From Amphirosellinia nigrospora (Eukaryota; Ascomycota; Sordariomycetes; Xylariales; Xylariaceae), in contig SCHM01000001.1 in NCBI GenBank assembly GCA_004123355.1, forward strand, positions 11,294,193 through 11,358,192: a stretch of 64,000 nucleotides of DNA. The letters are read 5' to 3'. The notes under the pieces are model-generated. The model searched no databases. It saw only the letters and a list, made by a program, of their open reading frames with translations, and was not told where the DNA came from. This document shows positions 25,631 through 36,421 of the stretch, piece after piece (positions within the stretch are counted from its first letter, which is position 1; every line of letters begins with the position of its first letter). The translations under genes and the position numbers were made by a program.

Positions 25631-26323
25631 TCACCAAGCCGACGGAATGATATAATCCTTCCACCGCGTCGTGTCGGCCTCATTGAAGGTATCAATAGTG
25701 CCATCTACGCCGTGTGGCCCAATGGGCCAAGCGCCTTGCTCAAGTAACGTAAGCCAATGGTTGAACGAACGTTCCAGACGCTGAGGGCAGTAGTGGTCGC
25801 CGCCGAAAGGCTTGACCTTGTCAATTTGAGCTCACGCTCATTATCCGCGGAGGAGAAGAGGCATACTGGCGGTATGACCTGTGGTGCACGTGTCAGTCTG
25901 GTGAAGCGCTGCGCTGCCGGGAACCCAGATGCATCAGCTGGGGGTAGGGCGAGACCCGGGGCAATGTAACGGAACCGGAGGCGGCGGACACGAGAAGTAG
26001 TCCTAGTTCTATCGCATCGGTGGCAATACTGGCTGGCAGTAGTGGCGAGACGCGCGCCTCAATCGTGTCGCATAACCGTTCCCACGCCCTGACACATGTA
26101 GCAACTTGAGCGTCACTATAGGGTCGCCATTTCCAGGGCCCTATCTTTTCGCTCCCAAACAGAGCTGGTGTATCTCTAGGTGAGGCTGTAATTATCGGCC
26201 ATAGCGCCGGATGGTGAAAAAAAAGCTCCTATGCTTGCAGACTATCCGGCGATCCAGGTGTAGTGTACGAGGTAGTCGTGGAGAACGAGCGGGCCGCATA
26301 TCGGGCAGTTGTGATGTATCCAT
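25631..26323 (-). CDS. Unrecognised conserved-looking protein, several frame breaks
   Basis: I do not recognise the family. Reading across breaks at about 26217-26224 (A8), 25995 and 25809, a continuous soluble protein emerges: near the N-terminus 'LHDYLVHYTWIAG' in one frame, then 'ALWPIITASPRDTPALFG', 'GPWKWRPYSDAQVATCVRAW', 'APGLALPPADASGF', 'PPVCLFSSADNE', and a strong Trp/Gly-rich ending 'FNHWLTLLEQGAWPIGPHG' to a final 'IPSAW' before a TGA at 25631. The composition and ordered Trp motifs argue for a real gene rather than chance. It is convergent with the FAD monooxygenase. The ATG at 26321-26323 is a candidate start; the first 30 codons are uncertain. Confidence 0.5.
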
Positions 26324-27249
26324 GATTGGCCTTACACTTCGAGCAGCCGCGGATTGGCGTCTCTAGTTGAAATGAAGAATGGTTAAAATGTACAAAGAGT
26401 CAGCCACCTTGATTCAATCGTGCCAAGTCCTCTCTTTCTTAGCAAAACAACCCGAAAGACATTAACATACCCAGGTACCTAGGTAGACACTTAATATGCG
26501 TATAGCAGTTTATAGCAAAGATCAAGAAAAGATAAGCTCTGCTTCACTTATTACATGCTCATAACGATAAGACCTTGTTTTCTTTTCTGTGATAGAGTGA
26601 GTATTAGAAATACTCGAGAAACCGAGTAGTAGTATGTGGTAGCATTTTCTCCACAATGCCAACCCCGCCAAGTCGGCTCCAAGAGCAGGCAAGATACTGC
26701 ATATGCGAGTAAGACCAATAATAAACAGGGCTTGGATCCCTCATGAGAACTAGACTACTCTCGAGCATATCTAGCTGATGCGGCGGCGTTGAGATGACCC
26801 CTCATGACCCCCGACCTATCGGCGACCTGCCACGTACAACCTCCCAACATGAACCGTCAGAATGGCTTGCTACGACCCTTTTGGTTCAGCGCACATACCC
26901 GTTCCCGCCCGCGAAAGACCCCGTGTTGGTTCCAGCGTTGGGATAAGCCAGGCTGTAGATAGGTGGTGACCTTGCGTGCTGATGGGGGTAATCGTGGTAT
27001 TCCAACCGCAGCCTGCCTTCAGCTTTCTGCTGGAGTATTAAATAACAAACCTCCCAATTGGGGATCGAAACCGTAGACTGTATTCAAATGCACATTCCTC
27101 TTCTTTGAGATCTCACGCTGCCGGGTAGTAGTAGTATTGGCTGATATCCTCCGAATTGCCCAACCACTACCCCCCCCCCGACGTCCATGCAAGCATCGCC
27201 ATTAGTATGACCCAGGGTCTTATAGTATAGGGACCCTCGACACTATCAA
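26324..27249. other. Intergenic promoter region
   Basis: No gene supported. Contains AGGTACCTAGGTA near 26472-26485 and a C10 run at about 27170-27179 shortly before the next gene. Confidence 0.45.
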
Positions 27250-28695
27250 ATGGCAGCGCCTCGGCTCTCCGTCCTCCTCTTCTTCTTCATCGGTTTGCGC
27301 ATCTATCCTGCCTCGGCGCGGTCCCCCGCTTCGGGGCGGTTAATGATGCGACGCTGCTCCCCGCCGCCGGCTTCGCGCCGCGCCGGCACATGGAAGGGAT
27401 ACGCAGCGGTGCCGGCGCAACCCTTGAGCCCCAACCCGAGACATGTGCTGGGCGGCCACCGACTCAGCGAGCGACAGGGTATATGCCAGGCAGGGTTCCA
27501 TAGCTGCGTCGAAGCAAACGCAGCGGGCTATTGCTGTCCGAACGACCGGTACTGCTATTTAGACAAGGATTGGACAACGCAGTGTTGCTCGCTGGGCGTA
27601 ACGTGCCCAGACTCGGTGTGCGGTCCCGACCAGCTCTACTGTAACTTGACGTCAACTGCGACGGTGGCCGTTGGCACGACCTCAGCGGGACAAGATGACA
27701 TTTCATCCATCCTGTCGTACTCGACGTACTCGACGTGCTGTAACCGGGCGTGCAAAACGACCGCGTATTTATGTGAGCAGACATTCGGCGGGAAGTGCTG
27801 CCCGTACAGTTACAAGTGCGCATTGAGCGGCAGCTGCATCGCTGACCCGGCCCCGTCAACCTCGACGTCCATCTCGACGATCGTCTCTATTATACCATCC
27901 GGGTGTACCACCTCGCAGATTACGTGCACGGAAGGCGGCAGGTGTTGCAATTTCGGGTCGATCTGCACATTCCAGAGTGTCGCCACAGGCACCGCGAAAG
28001 CCGTGTGCGCCCCGGATCCCGCGCTTTCCAACGGTGGTGGCCTATCGAGCGGCGCGAAGGCTGGCATCGGCGTTGGAGTTGCCGTCGGCGCTGCCATTAT
28101 CATCGCCGCCGTAACTTGGCTTTGCATCCGTCAACGGCGGAAGCGGTCGGGAACTACAGGTGCGGCAAGCTTGTCAGCACACGAGATGCGACACGACATG
28201 ATGGGCGAACACGTGGTTAGAAGCGCAGACTCGGGTGTGGGGGACCCAGACGTGGATAACTCCGTCTTTGTCGGTCCTGCGTCGCCTTGGTCGCCTCGCT
28301 CGGACGGCAGCGGCAACTTCTTATCCAGTCACGGATATAATTACATTGGCCCCGATGCGGTACCCGGTCCGTATACGGACCAAGGCGGGGACGAGTATGG
28401 CACCTTCGATCCTGGGCTAGCGACTACGCCGCCCACGGCAATTGGTGATGGCGCGCCGTTCCACCCTAATAATATTTTGCGACCGGTAGAGATAGGTGCG
28501 GGTCAGGCACATGGAGATGACGACTCAATCGATACGGAGGAAAAGCCGGCTCAAGACGAAGAGCCTGCTACGGGCCCATTTGAACTAATGGGGAGCCTGG
28601 GAACTCCGTCGCCGTTGAATTCCGATGAGCCCAGTCAACCGACGGGTAAGGGACCGTCGATATCGTCTCCAGTGGGGTCGGGACCTAAGGAATAA
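27250..28695 (+). CDS. Cys-rich single-pass membrane protein
   Basis: Intact single-exon 481-residue protein. Signal peptide at 1-24 (LSVLLFFFIGLRIYPASA). Residues about 75-260 are an extracellular region with regularly spaced paired cysteines ('CCPNDRYCYLD', 'QCCSLGVTCP', 'GGKCCPYSYKCAL', 'GGRCCNFGSICTF'), like the CC-motif ectodomains of fungal wall-facing proteins. A Gly/Ala/Ile-rich transmembrane helix follows at about 275-297, then a basic stop-transfer 'RQRRKR' and a long acidic, Pro-rich cytosolic tail of about 180 residues. The layout is that of a type I surface sensor or adhesin; no ligand is known. The G+C-rich N-terminal coding sequence is noticeable. Confidence 0.75.
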   Translation: MAAPRLSVLLFFFIGLRIYPASARSPASGRLMMRRCSPPPASRRAGTWKGYAAVPAQPLSPNPRHVLGGHRLSERQGICQAGFHSCVEANAAGYCCPNDRYCYLDKDWTTQCCSLGVTCPDSVCGPDQLYCNLTSTATVAVGTTSAGQDDISSILSYSTYSTCCNRACKTTAYLCEQTFGGKCCPYSYKCALSGSCIADPAPSTSTSISTIVSIIPSGCTTSQITCTEGGRCCNFGSICTFQSVATGTAKAVCAPDPALSNGGGLSSGAKAGIGVGVAVGAAIIIAAVTWLCIRQRRKRSGTTGAASLSAHEMRHDMMGEHVVRSADSGVGDPDVDNSVFVGPASPWSPRSDGSGNFLSSHGYNYIGPDAVPGPYTDQGGDEYGTFDPGLATTPPTAIGDGAPFHPNNILRPVEIGAGQAHGDDDSIDTEEKPAQDEEPATGPFELMGSLGTPSPLNSDEPSQPTGKGPSISSPVGSGPKE

Positions 28696-29123
28696 TACCT
28701 AAGGAATAATATGGTGACGAAACGGGATATACCAGACATATAAGGGGGAGAATGCAATGAAACTTTCATATAATCATTTCGACATCTTATAGCTGGCGCA
28801 TCAACTAGGCCGGGCATCGCAAAACAAGATCTCAATAGCGGATTAAAATACCCCCTTTCCTGACTCCCGTAGGTCCCTCATCCAACGAAGTGACAAAAAC
28901 GCCCCTTGCGCCGTGACACAAAAACTCCAGCTAACTTGTCTCGTGAGAGAACGTGTACAATGGTCGTTAATCTGACCGCATTTCTCAGACCCACCCTGTG
29001 TCCATACAAGTAGCACTCCATGCGCGATGAAATGAAACCCAATGCAAAAGAGACGGCGAAATAAAACGTATTCAATAACAGAGCCAGTTCCAAGGTCAAT
29101 GTATCGCCCGTAAACGTACACGT
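28696..29123. other. Convergent intergenic
   Basis: 3' space between the Cys-rich membrane protein and cdc14; nothing else recognised. A 12-nt repeat (CCTAAGGAATAAT twice) overlaps the upstream stop. Confidence 0.45.
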
Positions 29124-30083
29124 TTACGAAACGACGCCGTTGAACAGGGTGTTCCGCTGTAGGTCCTTGACTAGCTCCTCAACACTATTCAGGTGCCGGC
29201 CTAGCAAGGCCTGCTTCTCCACCTGACTGCGCGTAGCGTTTTCGCCGGCGGATCGTGGTCGACCGTTTTCATCCCTGACGCCGCTTGCCGACGAGAATGC
29301 TTTCGCGAGCTTACTAGGGCTGCGCTGTAGCAAGCCCGGCATGGAATCGCGGGGTGTGGCGCTAGGGATGGATGGCGTCTCGGGCATGAGGTAGAAATAG
29401 AGGAACTCGATGAGCTTGAGCGTCGCGGCTGGTGCTTCGGGAGCGAAGAGCGAGGTCACGGCGAGCAGGCCATCGAGGCTCTCAAATGTTCGCGTGTTTT
29501 GTGGCGTGTCGATCAGTGCGGTGACGAGCGTCAGGAGAGTGGCGGATTGAATCGCTGGGCAAAAGTCGGGCTCGATGAGATCGAGAAGGAGCTGTTGCGC
29601 GCAAATCATTAGCAATGATGCTCCCTGAGACTAGACGTCAGCTGAGAGAGGCGTTCGCACATTCATATACATCTCCCGTGAGAAGAGCGCCTTGCTGGGC
29701 GGATGGAGCAACATGACTCCCTGAATTAGGTCCAGCGCATTCAGTATAAGTAAGTCGTTTGATCCGTCGCCGCCCTTTGCTAGCAGACGATCAAGCGTGT
29801 TGACGAGGCGGACAGCGACATTCCACTCGAAACCCTCCTGCAGCTTGAAGAATTCGTAAAAGGCAGGGTCATTGGCGAGTTCACCCAGATCCTTGCTGTT
29901 CGGGAGGGACTCCTGTTCCTGGCCTGGGTCCCTGGCTACGGAGGCCCGACGGTCCCTGCTAGTATCTTGTCGCGAGAGGCAAATATTGGCTAGGAGGCCC
30001 TCAACCTGACGCAGGCCTTTTCTGATCTTCCCACCATCGAATGAAGACAGATTGTCGAAAGCGAGGGACAACAAGTTCTCCAT
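29124..30083 (-). CDS. cdc14: Cdc14, septation initiation network scaffold (not the phosphatase)
   Basis: Exons 30083..29661 and 29591..29124 (phase 0, 69-nt intron) give an intact 296-residue protein. The all-helical N-terminus 'MENLLSLAFDNLSSFDGGKIRKGLRQVEGLLA', the block 'FYEFFKLQEGFEWNVAVRLVNTLDRLLA' and 'CPAIQSATLLTLVTALIDTPQNTRTFE' match the fission-yeast-type Cdc14 family (PF08045), the partner of kinase Sid1 in the SIN pathway that triggers septum formation. There is no phosphatase Cys-x5-Arg motif, so it must not be confused with the budding-yeast Cdc14 phosphatase. The C-terminal third is the more variable, Ser-rich part. Confidence 0.88.
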
Positions 30084-31559
30084 CGTGATTTAGTGATTTA
30101 GTGGGTTTGTTGAATTGTATACATAAAACGTAAAATGCCGAAGTGAACTGAAATATAGACACCAGCAGAACTGTTAATACAAGGTGGACGAAATGAAGAA
30201 ACTGGGGATTTCATAGGAATGTATGAAAATCCCTAGATAAAGAATGATCATGAAGAGAATGCCGGCATATTGTACCTGATGCTACTGTACATACATTGCT
30301 TTTGGGTTCGACAGGCTGACAATAGAGCACCCAAATGTCTGGAGCACTGGTTGACACAGCAACAGGCTGGTAGGCTCCTGCTTGCCTACATATTATTGGT
30401 TATCTCAGCGCTGGATGGAGGGCTTATCGATAGCCGCTAGCTTAAATAGGTGTCTCAAATTGGCCGGCAGTAGGTACGTAAGATCCCCGCGCTGATCCCC
30501 TTTCGGTGGTATGTCTTCTAGCGGCCTACATGTCATTATCTACTGAATTCATGCGGGCAATCGGTTCATTCGAACTTTTCAACTTCAACGTTACACCCGC
30601 TCTGAATAATAAGATGAAGTTACACAATTCCGAACTCTTAAGCTTATGGCGTGGTACGGCGCTGGTGATATGTACATAAATGGACGTTTGACGTGTCGCA
30701 TCACATGCTTCTTAAGATCTCTCTCTAATCCTAATATATGAAACATGTGTAAGCTAGGTACTTAGTACATCACAACCGCACCGTTCTTTGTCAAGACGGC
30801 TGGCTGTTCTGCCGGAAATCTCCATTTCCGTCTCATCTCTAACAACTCATTCTTCACTTGTAATCATGATGAATCTAAGTTTCCCTTTTCTTATTCAATT
30901 ATTGTACCACTCTACTTTCTCATCATGACGCGTTGAACGATCCTATAACTTAACCTCCCATTAGATCAATCAAAACGCTACATCTGCTCTAGACTAATAG
31001 TCTCTCCCGCCTGCGCAGCTAACACTCTCATGTCTTAGCGTTCCGCGACCAATTCCGAGCTTGCGCTTTTCCGGGTAGTTACCGAGATTTGAGCCGCATT
31101 TGGCTTTTGTGGCTCGATCATCTGCAGGTACAGCACACTACAAACAGCCCACGATCTCTCAACTAAAGTCGTGTAATAATATACATAGTAGGTAGACGTC
31201 ATAGATGTAGAAGTGGGACTCTCCGGATAGGTAGTAGCCTCATGAGCGAACACGGCTTCTACCTACAGCAGGTGCCTAAGGCTAGCGCAATCTAACCCCG
31301 CCGTAACCACCGCGGGGCTGTACCGATCAGATGCACAGTTACCTCAACACTTCATGCGTATCATTGGATGAGTGGTCATGACTCCCGAGCCTGTTCCTTG
31401 AGATTATAATCGGTCGGTATATCCTTGCAGCAATTATATGCATAACTATTAGACTATCTTCGATTTTCAGCCACCCAGGTACTCAGATAGGGACAAGTTA
31501 TCTCGGGTGATTAAAGGGTACCTAATCGTCACCTAGATGCAGCCGCAACTAGGGATGTA
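30084..31559. other. Divergent intergenic (1.5 kb)
   Basis: Shared upstream region of cdc14 and the GGPP synthase gene. No supported coding region; the small minus-strand frame 31253..31035 has no recognisable features. Confidence 0.5.
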
Positions 31560-32751
31560 ATGGCTACCAACGTCAACGCCAATGTCAACCTCGGTGGCGG
31601 TAGTACCAATACTTCCACTATATATCTTCAGTCACCCAACGCCATCCCCCCTAGGACATCATCCACCGGTTACACGACACTTAAACCCCCTGCCAAATCC
31701 GTGCTCCGGCCTGTTCCGGAATCCAATTGGTTAGCTCAGAGCATCCATACTCATCGTAAAACGGCTTCCGCATCGACTTCTCAACATTACTTGCACGGCA
31801 TGGCTTCTGACAACCCCCCTGATCCCGCGCGGTATGCGACCGAGGACTTCGATTACACGGCACGCCAAACATGGACCGTCTACAAGGAGGAGGCCATCTC
31901 GGCCCCCTACAACTATCTTTTTAATCAACCAGGAAAAGATTTCCGCACCAGCCTGATTAACGCCTTCAATGTTTGGCTTGAGGTGCCCAAAGAGGCCCTC
32001 GACATCATCGCCAAGGTAGTAGCTATGCTGCACACGGCGTCACTACTAGTAGACGATGTACAGGATAGTTCCCTCCTCCGCCGGGGGTTGCCCGTGGCGC
32101 ATAACATCTATGGCACGGCACAAACCATCAACTCAGCTAATTATATATACTTCTGCGCACTGCAAGAGATCCAGAAGCTCAACAACCGCGGGCCGTGGCC
32201 ATCTTCTCGGAGGAGCTAGTCAACCTCCATCGCGGGCAGGGGATGGACCTGTTCTGGCGAGACAACCTCGAGTGCCCCACCGAGGACAACTACCTCGAGA
32301 TGGTGGGGAACAAGACGGGCGGCTTATTCCGGCTGGCCATCAAGCTCATGCAGGCCGAGTCCAAGTCGTCCGTCAACTGCGTGCGCTCGTGAACGTCCTC
32401 GGCATCATCTTCCAGATCCAGACGACTACCGGACCTGGCCAGCTCCGTGTACGGGACACAAGGGCCTTCTGCGAGGACCTGACGGAGGGCAAGTTCTCCT
32501 TCCTCATCATCCACAGCATCCGCGCCAACCCGCGCGACCTGCAGCTCCGCAACATCCTGAAACAGAAGACGACCAACGAGGACGTCAAGCGGTACGCCGT
32601 CGAGTACATGAAGAGCACCGGGAGCTTCGAGTATACGAAGAAGGTCATCGATGTTCTCATTGAGCGTGCCAGGAAGACAGCCGACGAGCTCGACGGCGAT
32701 ATGCAGAAGAGTGCCGGAATCCACAAGATCCTGGACAAGCTCGCCGTATGA
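31560..32751 (+). CDS. Geranylgeranyl diphosphate synthase, five frame breaks
   Basis: Trans-prenyltransferase that builds C20 GGPP from IPP and FPP/DMAPP. An N-terminal extension of about 100 residues, Ser/Thr/Pro-rich, precedes the catalytic domain: '[14 protein letters not shown]', the first Asp-rich motif '[10 protein letters not shown]' with 'LRRGLPVAH', 'INSANYIYF', '[15 protein letters not shown]', '[13 protein letters not shown]', and a C-terminus ending 'KILDKLAV'. The second Asp-rich motif (DDYRNL type) is present only when three one-base gaps at about 32421, 32433 and 32462 are filled; two further gaps lie at 32186 and 32384. All five fall in a very G+C-rich stretch. Filled, it resembles ordinary fungal GGPP synthases. 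No terpene cyclase lies nearby, so a housekeeping role is as likely as a biosynthetic one. Confidence 0.9.
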
Positions 32752-33509
32752 CGCGGTGACTACGACCTACGCATCGTCGATCCGTGGCATCTGGGTTTAC
32801 TGGGTCGAAGAAGTGAGCCGAGCGCGAGGCTTGGTGAAGTAAATGAGTCTGTTGAATCTGGATAGAGTTCTTGGATCACGATTTAAAGTCAGTCAGGAAC
32901 TGGATCAATTAGTAGCTGCGCAAATGGTTGTGGGACGCATTATATATCATCTTCATCCCATGTGAGCGATGCATAAGATGCACAACTAGATTCGGTAATC
33001 GGTTCAGGTTATTCGTGGCCGGTTTAATATAAATAAATAAACGATGATCGTTACAAGCCGAAGAGTGATCTCATGTTAGACATTATTGTACCCCGCCAAG
33101 CGTTGCGCAATCACGGGCTATATCGGACTGATGATATGGGCTGGGGCTACAGTTGGCTCTGTTCACACGTCCTACCATGCCATGATATTTATGAAACCAG
33201 TCATGATCTGACCACTCTGGCGTATGGGTATCTTGAATACCTGTCGACACTACATTCATTTCTTTCTGGCACACCCGCGAAGCCCAAAACGTCTCATAAA
33301 GTCTTCCTTCTCCCGCCCGGCGATGAAGTGGTATAGTTAGCAACAATATGTCGCCCTTTTTCCGACCTTGCCAACAACACCTACAATATCTATAGATCTA
33401 AATAGCGTGTAGAACCCGGTGAACGCCTGCCGTCATGATAATTGTGTCGTCATCTCTCTTGTAAATTTTGAGTATTTTCTGTTTTTCTAGCTAGTTTGGT
33501 ATTGTGTAT
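32752..33509. other. Convergent intergenic
   Basis: No gene recognised between the GGPP synthase and the epsilon-COP gene; short frames overlap on both strands at 33073-33346 without motifs. Confidence 0.45.
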
Positions 33510-34698
33510 TCACGCCGCAACCTTGGGACTGAATTTGGAGGCCGCCTTGTCGAATAGCTCGCTCTTTTCTTCCAGTTCTGCGAGAAGGGTGTGTTCGGGT
33601 GCGGACTTCTTTAGGGAGCTATGTATGAGTATGCACTGTTAGCTAACGACTTCTGGCACCAGCATCTCGTATGGCGGGTACAGAGTACCAAGGTAAATGA
33701 ATGATGAATGGCTGCGTACCTAGTAAGCTCAGAGGCATCCTTGCCCGTAACAATGTTTAGCACCAATAAGTTCGCTATAGCATCCGCGTAGTCGGGCTGT
33801 TTCTGCAGGGCCTGTTCAAGGGCGACTTGGGCCTCCTCAACGCGGCCGAGGTGTATCTCGCAGATGGCTTGTGAGACTAGGGTCACGATCGATGATGTAG
33901 CGGGTGCTTGGCTAGCTCTTCGAAAACGTAAAAGGCTTGTTGGTATTTCTCGCCGCCCTGTGTGGAAGAAATAGTGAGCCAAAGCTGAGCAGTAGAGTTA
34001 TAGAGAATGCGGTGTAGGAACAGAGCGCCGTACCAACCGCAACCCAACCCAGGACTCTGCTAGGTCACCAATAGACTATCCTGTGCCCACCTCCGTGCTG
34101 CTGCTACCTCCTTCACAGCTAGGTCTGTTCGGTTTTGTTGGAGATGGATCTGTGTAATGAGGGCGATGGCGTCGACTGCGCAGAAGAAAGTGTCAGCTTC
34201 ATTTCATGTTTCCCGACTAGCCATACAATGGCCGTTTCTCATTCTTACCCCCCGACATTCCATGTACACGTATTCAAAGGGGACGAGGAATAGGGTATAC
34301 TCACGGCTCCCCGAGTGCTTAGACAACAGCGCGAGCGCCTCATCCGACTTGCCAGCCGCTTGCAACACGATTCCACCGAGCACCTGAACAGTCTGGTTAT
34401 CGCCAGCGGACTGGGCAAGCTCCTCGATGGCCTCCACAGCCTCCTCCGTCTGGCCGAGCGCAGACTGCGCTAAGGCGGCGACGGCGGCGAGCTCAGGTTC
34501 CGTCTCGCCCTCGACCTCCCCGAGCACGTCCTCGGCCTGTCCCAGAGCGACGCGCGCCCTCAGCGCTAGGACCCGCGCGGGCACCTCATTCTCGGGCGAT
34601 AGTGAGGATGTGTCGAAGTCGACCACTTCCTGGTACTGGCCCTGGTGGAAGTGGCTGTGGATGTTGATCAGCTCGCCTTCTGCCGAGTAGGGATCCAT
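33510..34698 (-). CDS. sec28: Coatomer subunit epsilon (epsilon-COP/Sec28), two frame breaks
   Basis: Start at 34698 ('MDPYSAEGELINIHSHFHQGQYQEVV'), four exons, stop TGA at 33512..33510. The protein is a chain of TPR-like helical hairpins: 'EVPARVLALRARVALGQAEDVL', 'NQTVQVLGGIVLQAAGKSDEAL', then 'ITQIHLQQNRTDLAVKEV', 'LAESWVGL', 'YQQAFYVFEELA', 'ICEIHLGRVEEAQVAL' and the conserved 'YADAIANLLVLNIVTGKD', ending 'LEEKSELFDKAASKF'. That order is diagnostic for epsilon-COP, part of the COPI coat in Golgi-to-ER transport. Frame is lost at about 34063 and 33910; each is mended by one extra G (plus strand) in a GG pair. The last intron has a standard GTACGC donor. Confidence 0.9.
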
Positions 34699-35126
34699 GA
34701 TGGGCGGTCTGGGTCTGTTTTTTGGCTTGTTCGGTGGGATTTCGATATCGTACTGTGTGTATACGGGATAGGAAGAGCTTCGTATCGCTCAATGACCAAG
34801 TCTCCGTTTGGTTAATCGGTATACTTCGCAAGGTCATGCAAGCTTGCTGTTGGTGTACTTGGCGGTGGTGGCATGTCAAGAGTACCTTGCCGGCTGTTCA
34901 CGCCTGTCAGCCATTGAGATGAAAGTGATGGGGCTTCAGAGCCAACCAGGTGGTAATCACCCCACTATCTCCTCGTGAGGGGACATAGGATAGGACTCAG
35001 ACGGAATATCCTACGTAATATATGATGGATGGGAAAGTTCCTCGTCGGAGTAATCTTCCAGCAATTGCTTCAACTACCATCACACAACACATCCTCTACC
35101 ACAGTTGTAGTAATTAAGTAAACAAC
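34699..35126. other. Divergent promoter region
   Basis: Shared upstream space of epsilon-COP and the F-box gene; no other feature seen. Confidence 0.45.
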
Positions 35127-35912
35127 ATGTTTTCAAGTCGCGATTCCGTTCTCCAAACGACAGAGTTGCTCCAAGAGATCCTGCTTCAGCTTGACATGAG
35201 AACGCTGCTCACCACTGCGCAGCTCGTGAGCCGACAATGGCACGAATTGATCACAAGCTCACCAGCGCTAAAACAGACACTGTATTTCGATCCCCTCGTC
35301 CGGCCCTCGGGCTCTATAACGCAAAACCCACTCCTTGCAGAAGCCTTCCCGCTCTGGTTTCCTTCGAAAACTGAGGATGGGCGCATGATGGTTCGTCGGG
35401 AAGACTTTGGCGGTCTTCCCATGGCCCAGGCGTCAAGAAGACACGCCTTCATGCACCCGAGCGCAACGTGGAGACGCATGTTGGTACAGCAACCACCAGT
35501 GCTAAGGCTGGGACGCTGGGTTGCGTCTCATACCATGATGGGCGACTCAAATCGCTTCCTGCTCGAAGACTTCCCAGACGGTCTACGAATGGGCAGTCTT
35601 TACGACCTTGCCCAAGACTGGGCGTGCCAAACTGTTTCGGGCTTCAGCGTCTTCTGGGACCCGAGTTCAGTCACTGAGAATGAAAGGACCAGATATGACC
35701 GTAGTACGAAGCCAGAAAAGAAGAACGAGGAACTCAGGTCATTCGCAAGCCAAGCTGGTATTATCCTGTTCTGCTACATGGTGGCACAATGCACCAGTGA
35801 GTGGCCTAATATCGAGTTTGAAGAAGCCTTCACCTTTGCACCTTCAAAAGAGCAACGAGATAGGTGGGATTTGTGGGCTGGCGAGGTGAGGTCACTAGGA
35901 GACTTCAACTGA
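35127..35912 (+). CDS. F-box protein
   Basis: Intact single-exon 261-residue protein. Residues about 10-50 form an F-box: 'TTELLQEILLQLDMRTLLT', 'AQLVSRQWHELITSSPALKQTLYF', including the invariant-type Trp. The downstream region has 'PLLAEAFPLWF' and 'SATWRRMLVQQPP', both common in a large fungal F-box family. Role: presumed substrate adaptor binding Skp1 in an SCF ubiquitin ligase. Such proteins are highly expanded and variable in moulds, so no target can be assigned. Confidence 0.8.
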   Translation: MFSSRDSVLQTTELLQEILLQLDMRTLLTTAQLVSRQWHELITSSPALKQTLYFDPLVRPSGSITQNPLLAEAFPLWFPSKTEDGRMMVRREDFGGLPMAQASRRHAFMHPSATWRRMLVQQPPVLRLGRWVASHTMMGDSNRFLLEDFPDGLRMGSLYDLAQDWACQTVSGFSVFWDPSSVTENERTRYDRSTKPEKKNEELRSFASQAGIILFCYMVAQCTSEWPNIEFEEAFTFAPSKEQRDRWDLWAGEVRSLGDFN

Positions 35913-36421
35913 ACTGTAGCACGGGGAATGGGCAAATCGGCAACCAACTCGCCTTCGCTTCGCTCGAAAGCTCCGTATGCGATATAACGCGTAACATGAA
36001 GTCATCTACAGCTTCCCAACCATACTTTGACATGAATACTACCTAGGTATTTAGAGACGGTTGAAATAAGATACTGTATTCTTTCCCCGGGGTTAAGAGA
36101 GCAGTGAAAACAGGTAGGGTTTGCTGCCGGCGCAACCCGGTTCTAGTATGTTTCTATCAAGACAATTATAGCCAAGTTAATTTTTGTCTTTTATAACTAC
36201 AAATACTTGCTAGGATTGTGTAGAGTTTAAGGAGAGAGACGGTGAAATACAATTTAATAGTTTGTACATTTACAGTGTTAAACAAGAAGTGTTTCAATAT
36301 CCGCAACGTTTGCAACGCCGTGTCCTGTGACGGTTTTCTGGGGTTTGTGGTGGCGATCTGGCGAAACAGAAGTACAATGGCGTTTCAAGTCGATTGTACA
36401 AGCAGGGCTTACTAACCGACA

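Noticed and set aside
21268-32751. A terpenoid biosynthetic cluster built on the regulator, FAD monooxygenase and GGPP synthase
   Set aside because: No terpene cyclase, PKS, P450 or prenyltransferase lies between them; Cdc14 and a membrane protein intervene, and the GGPP synthase looks like a general one.
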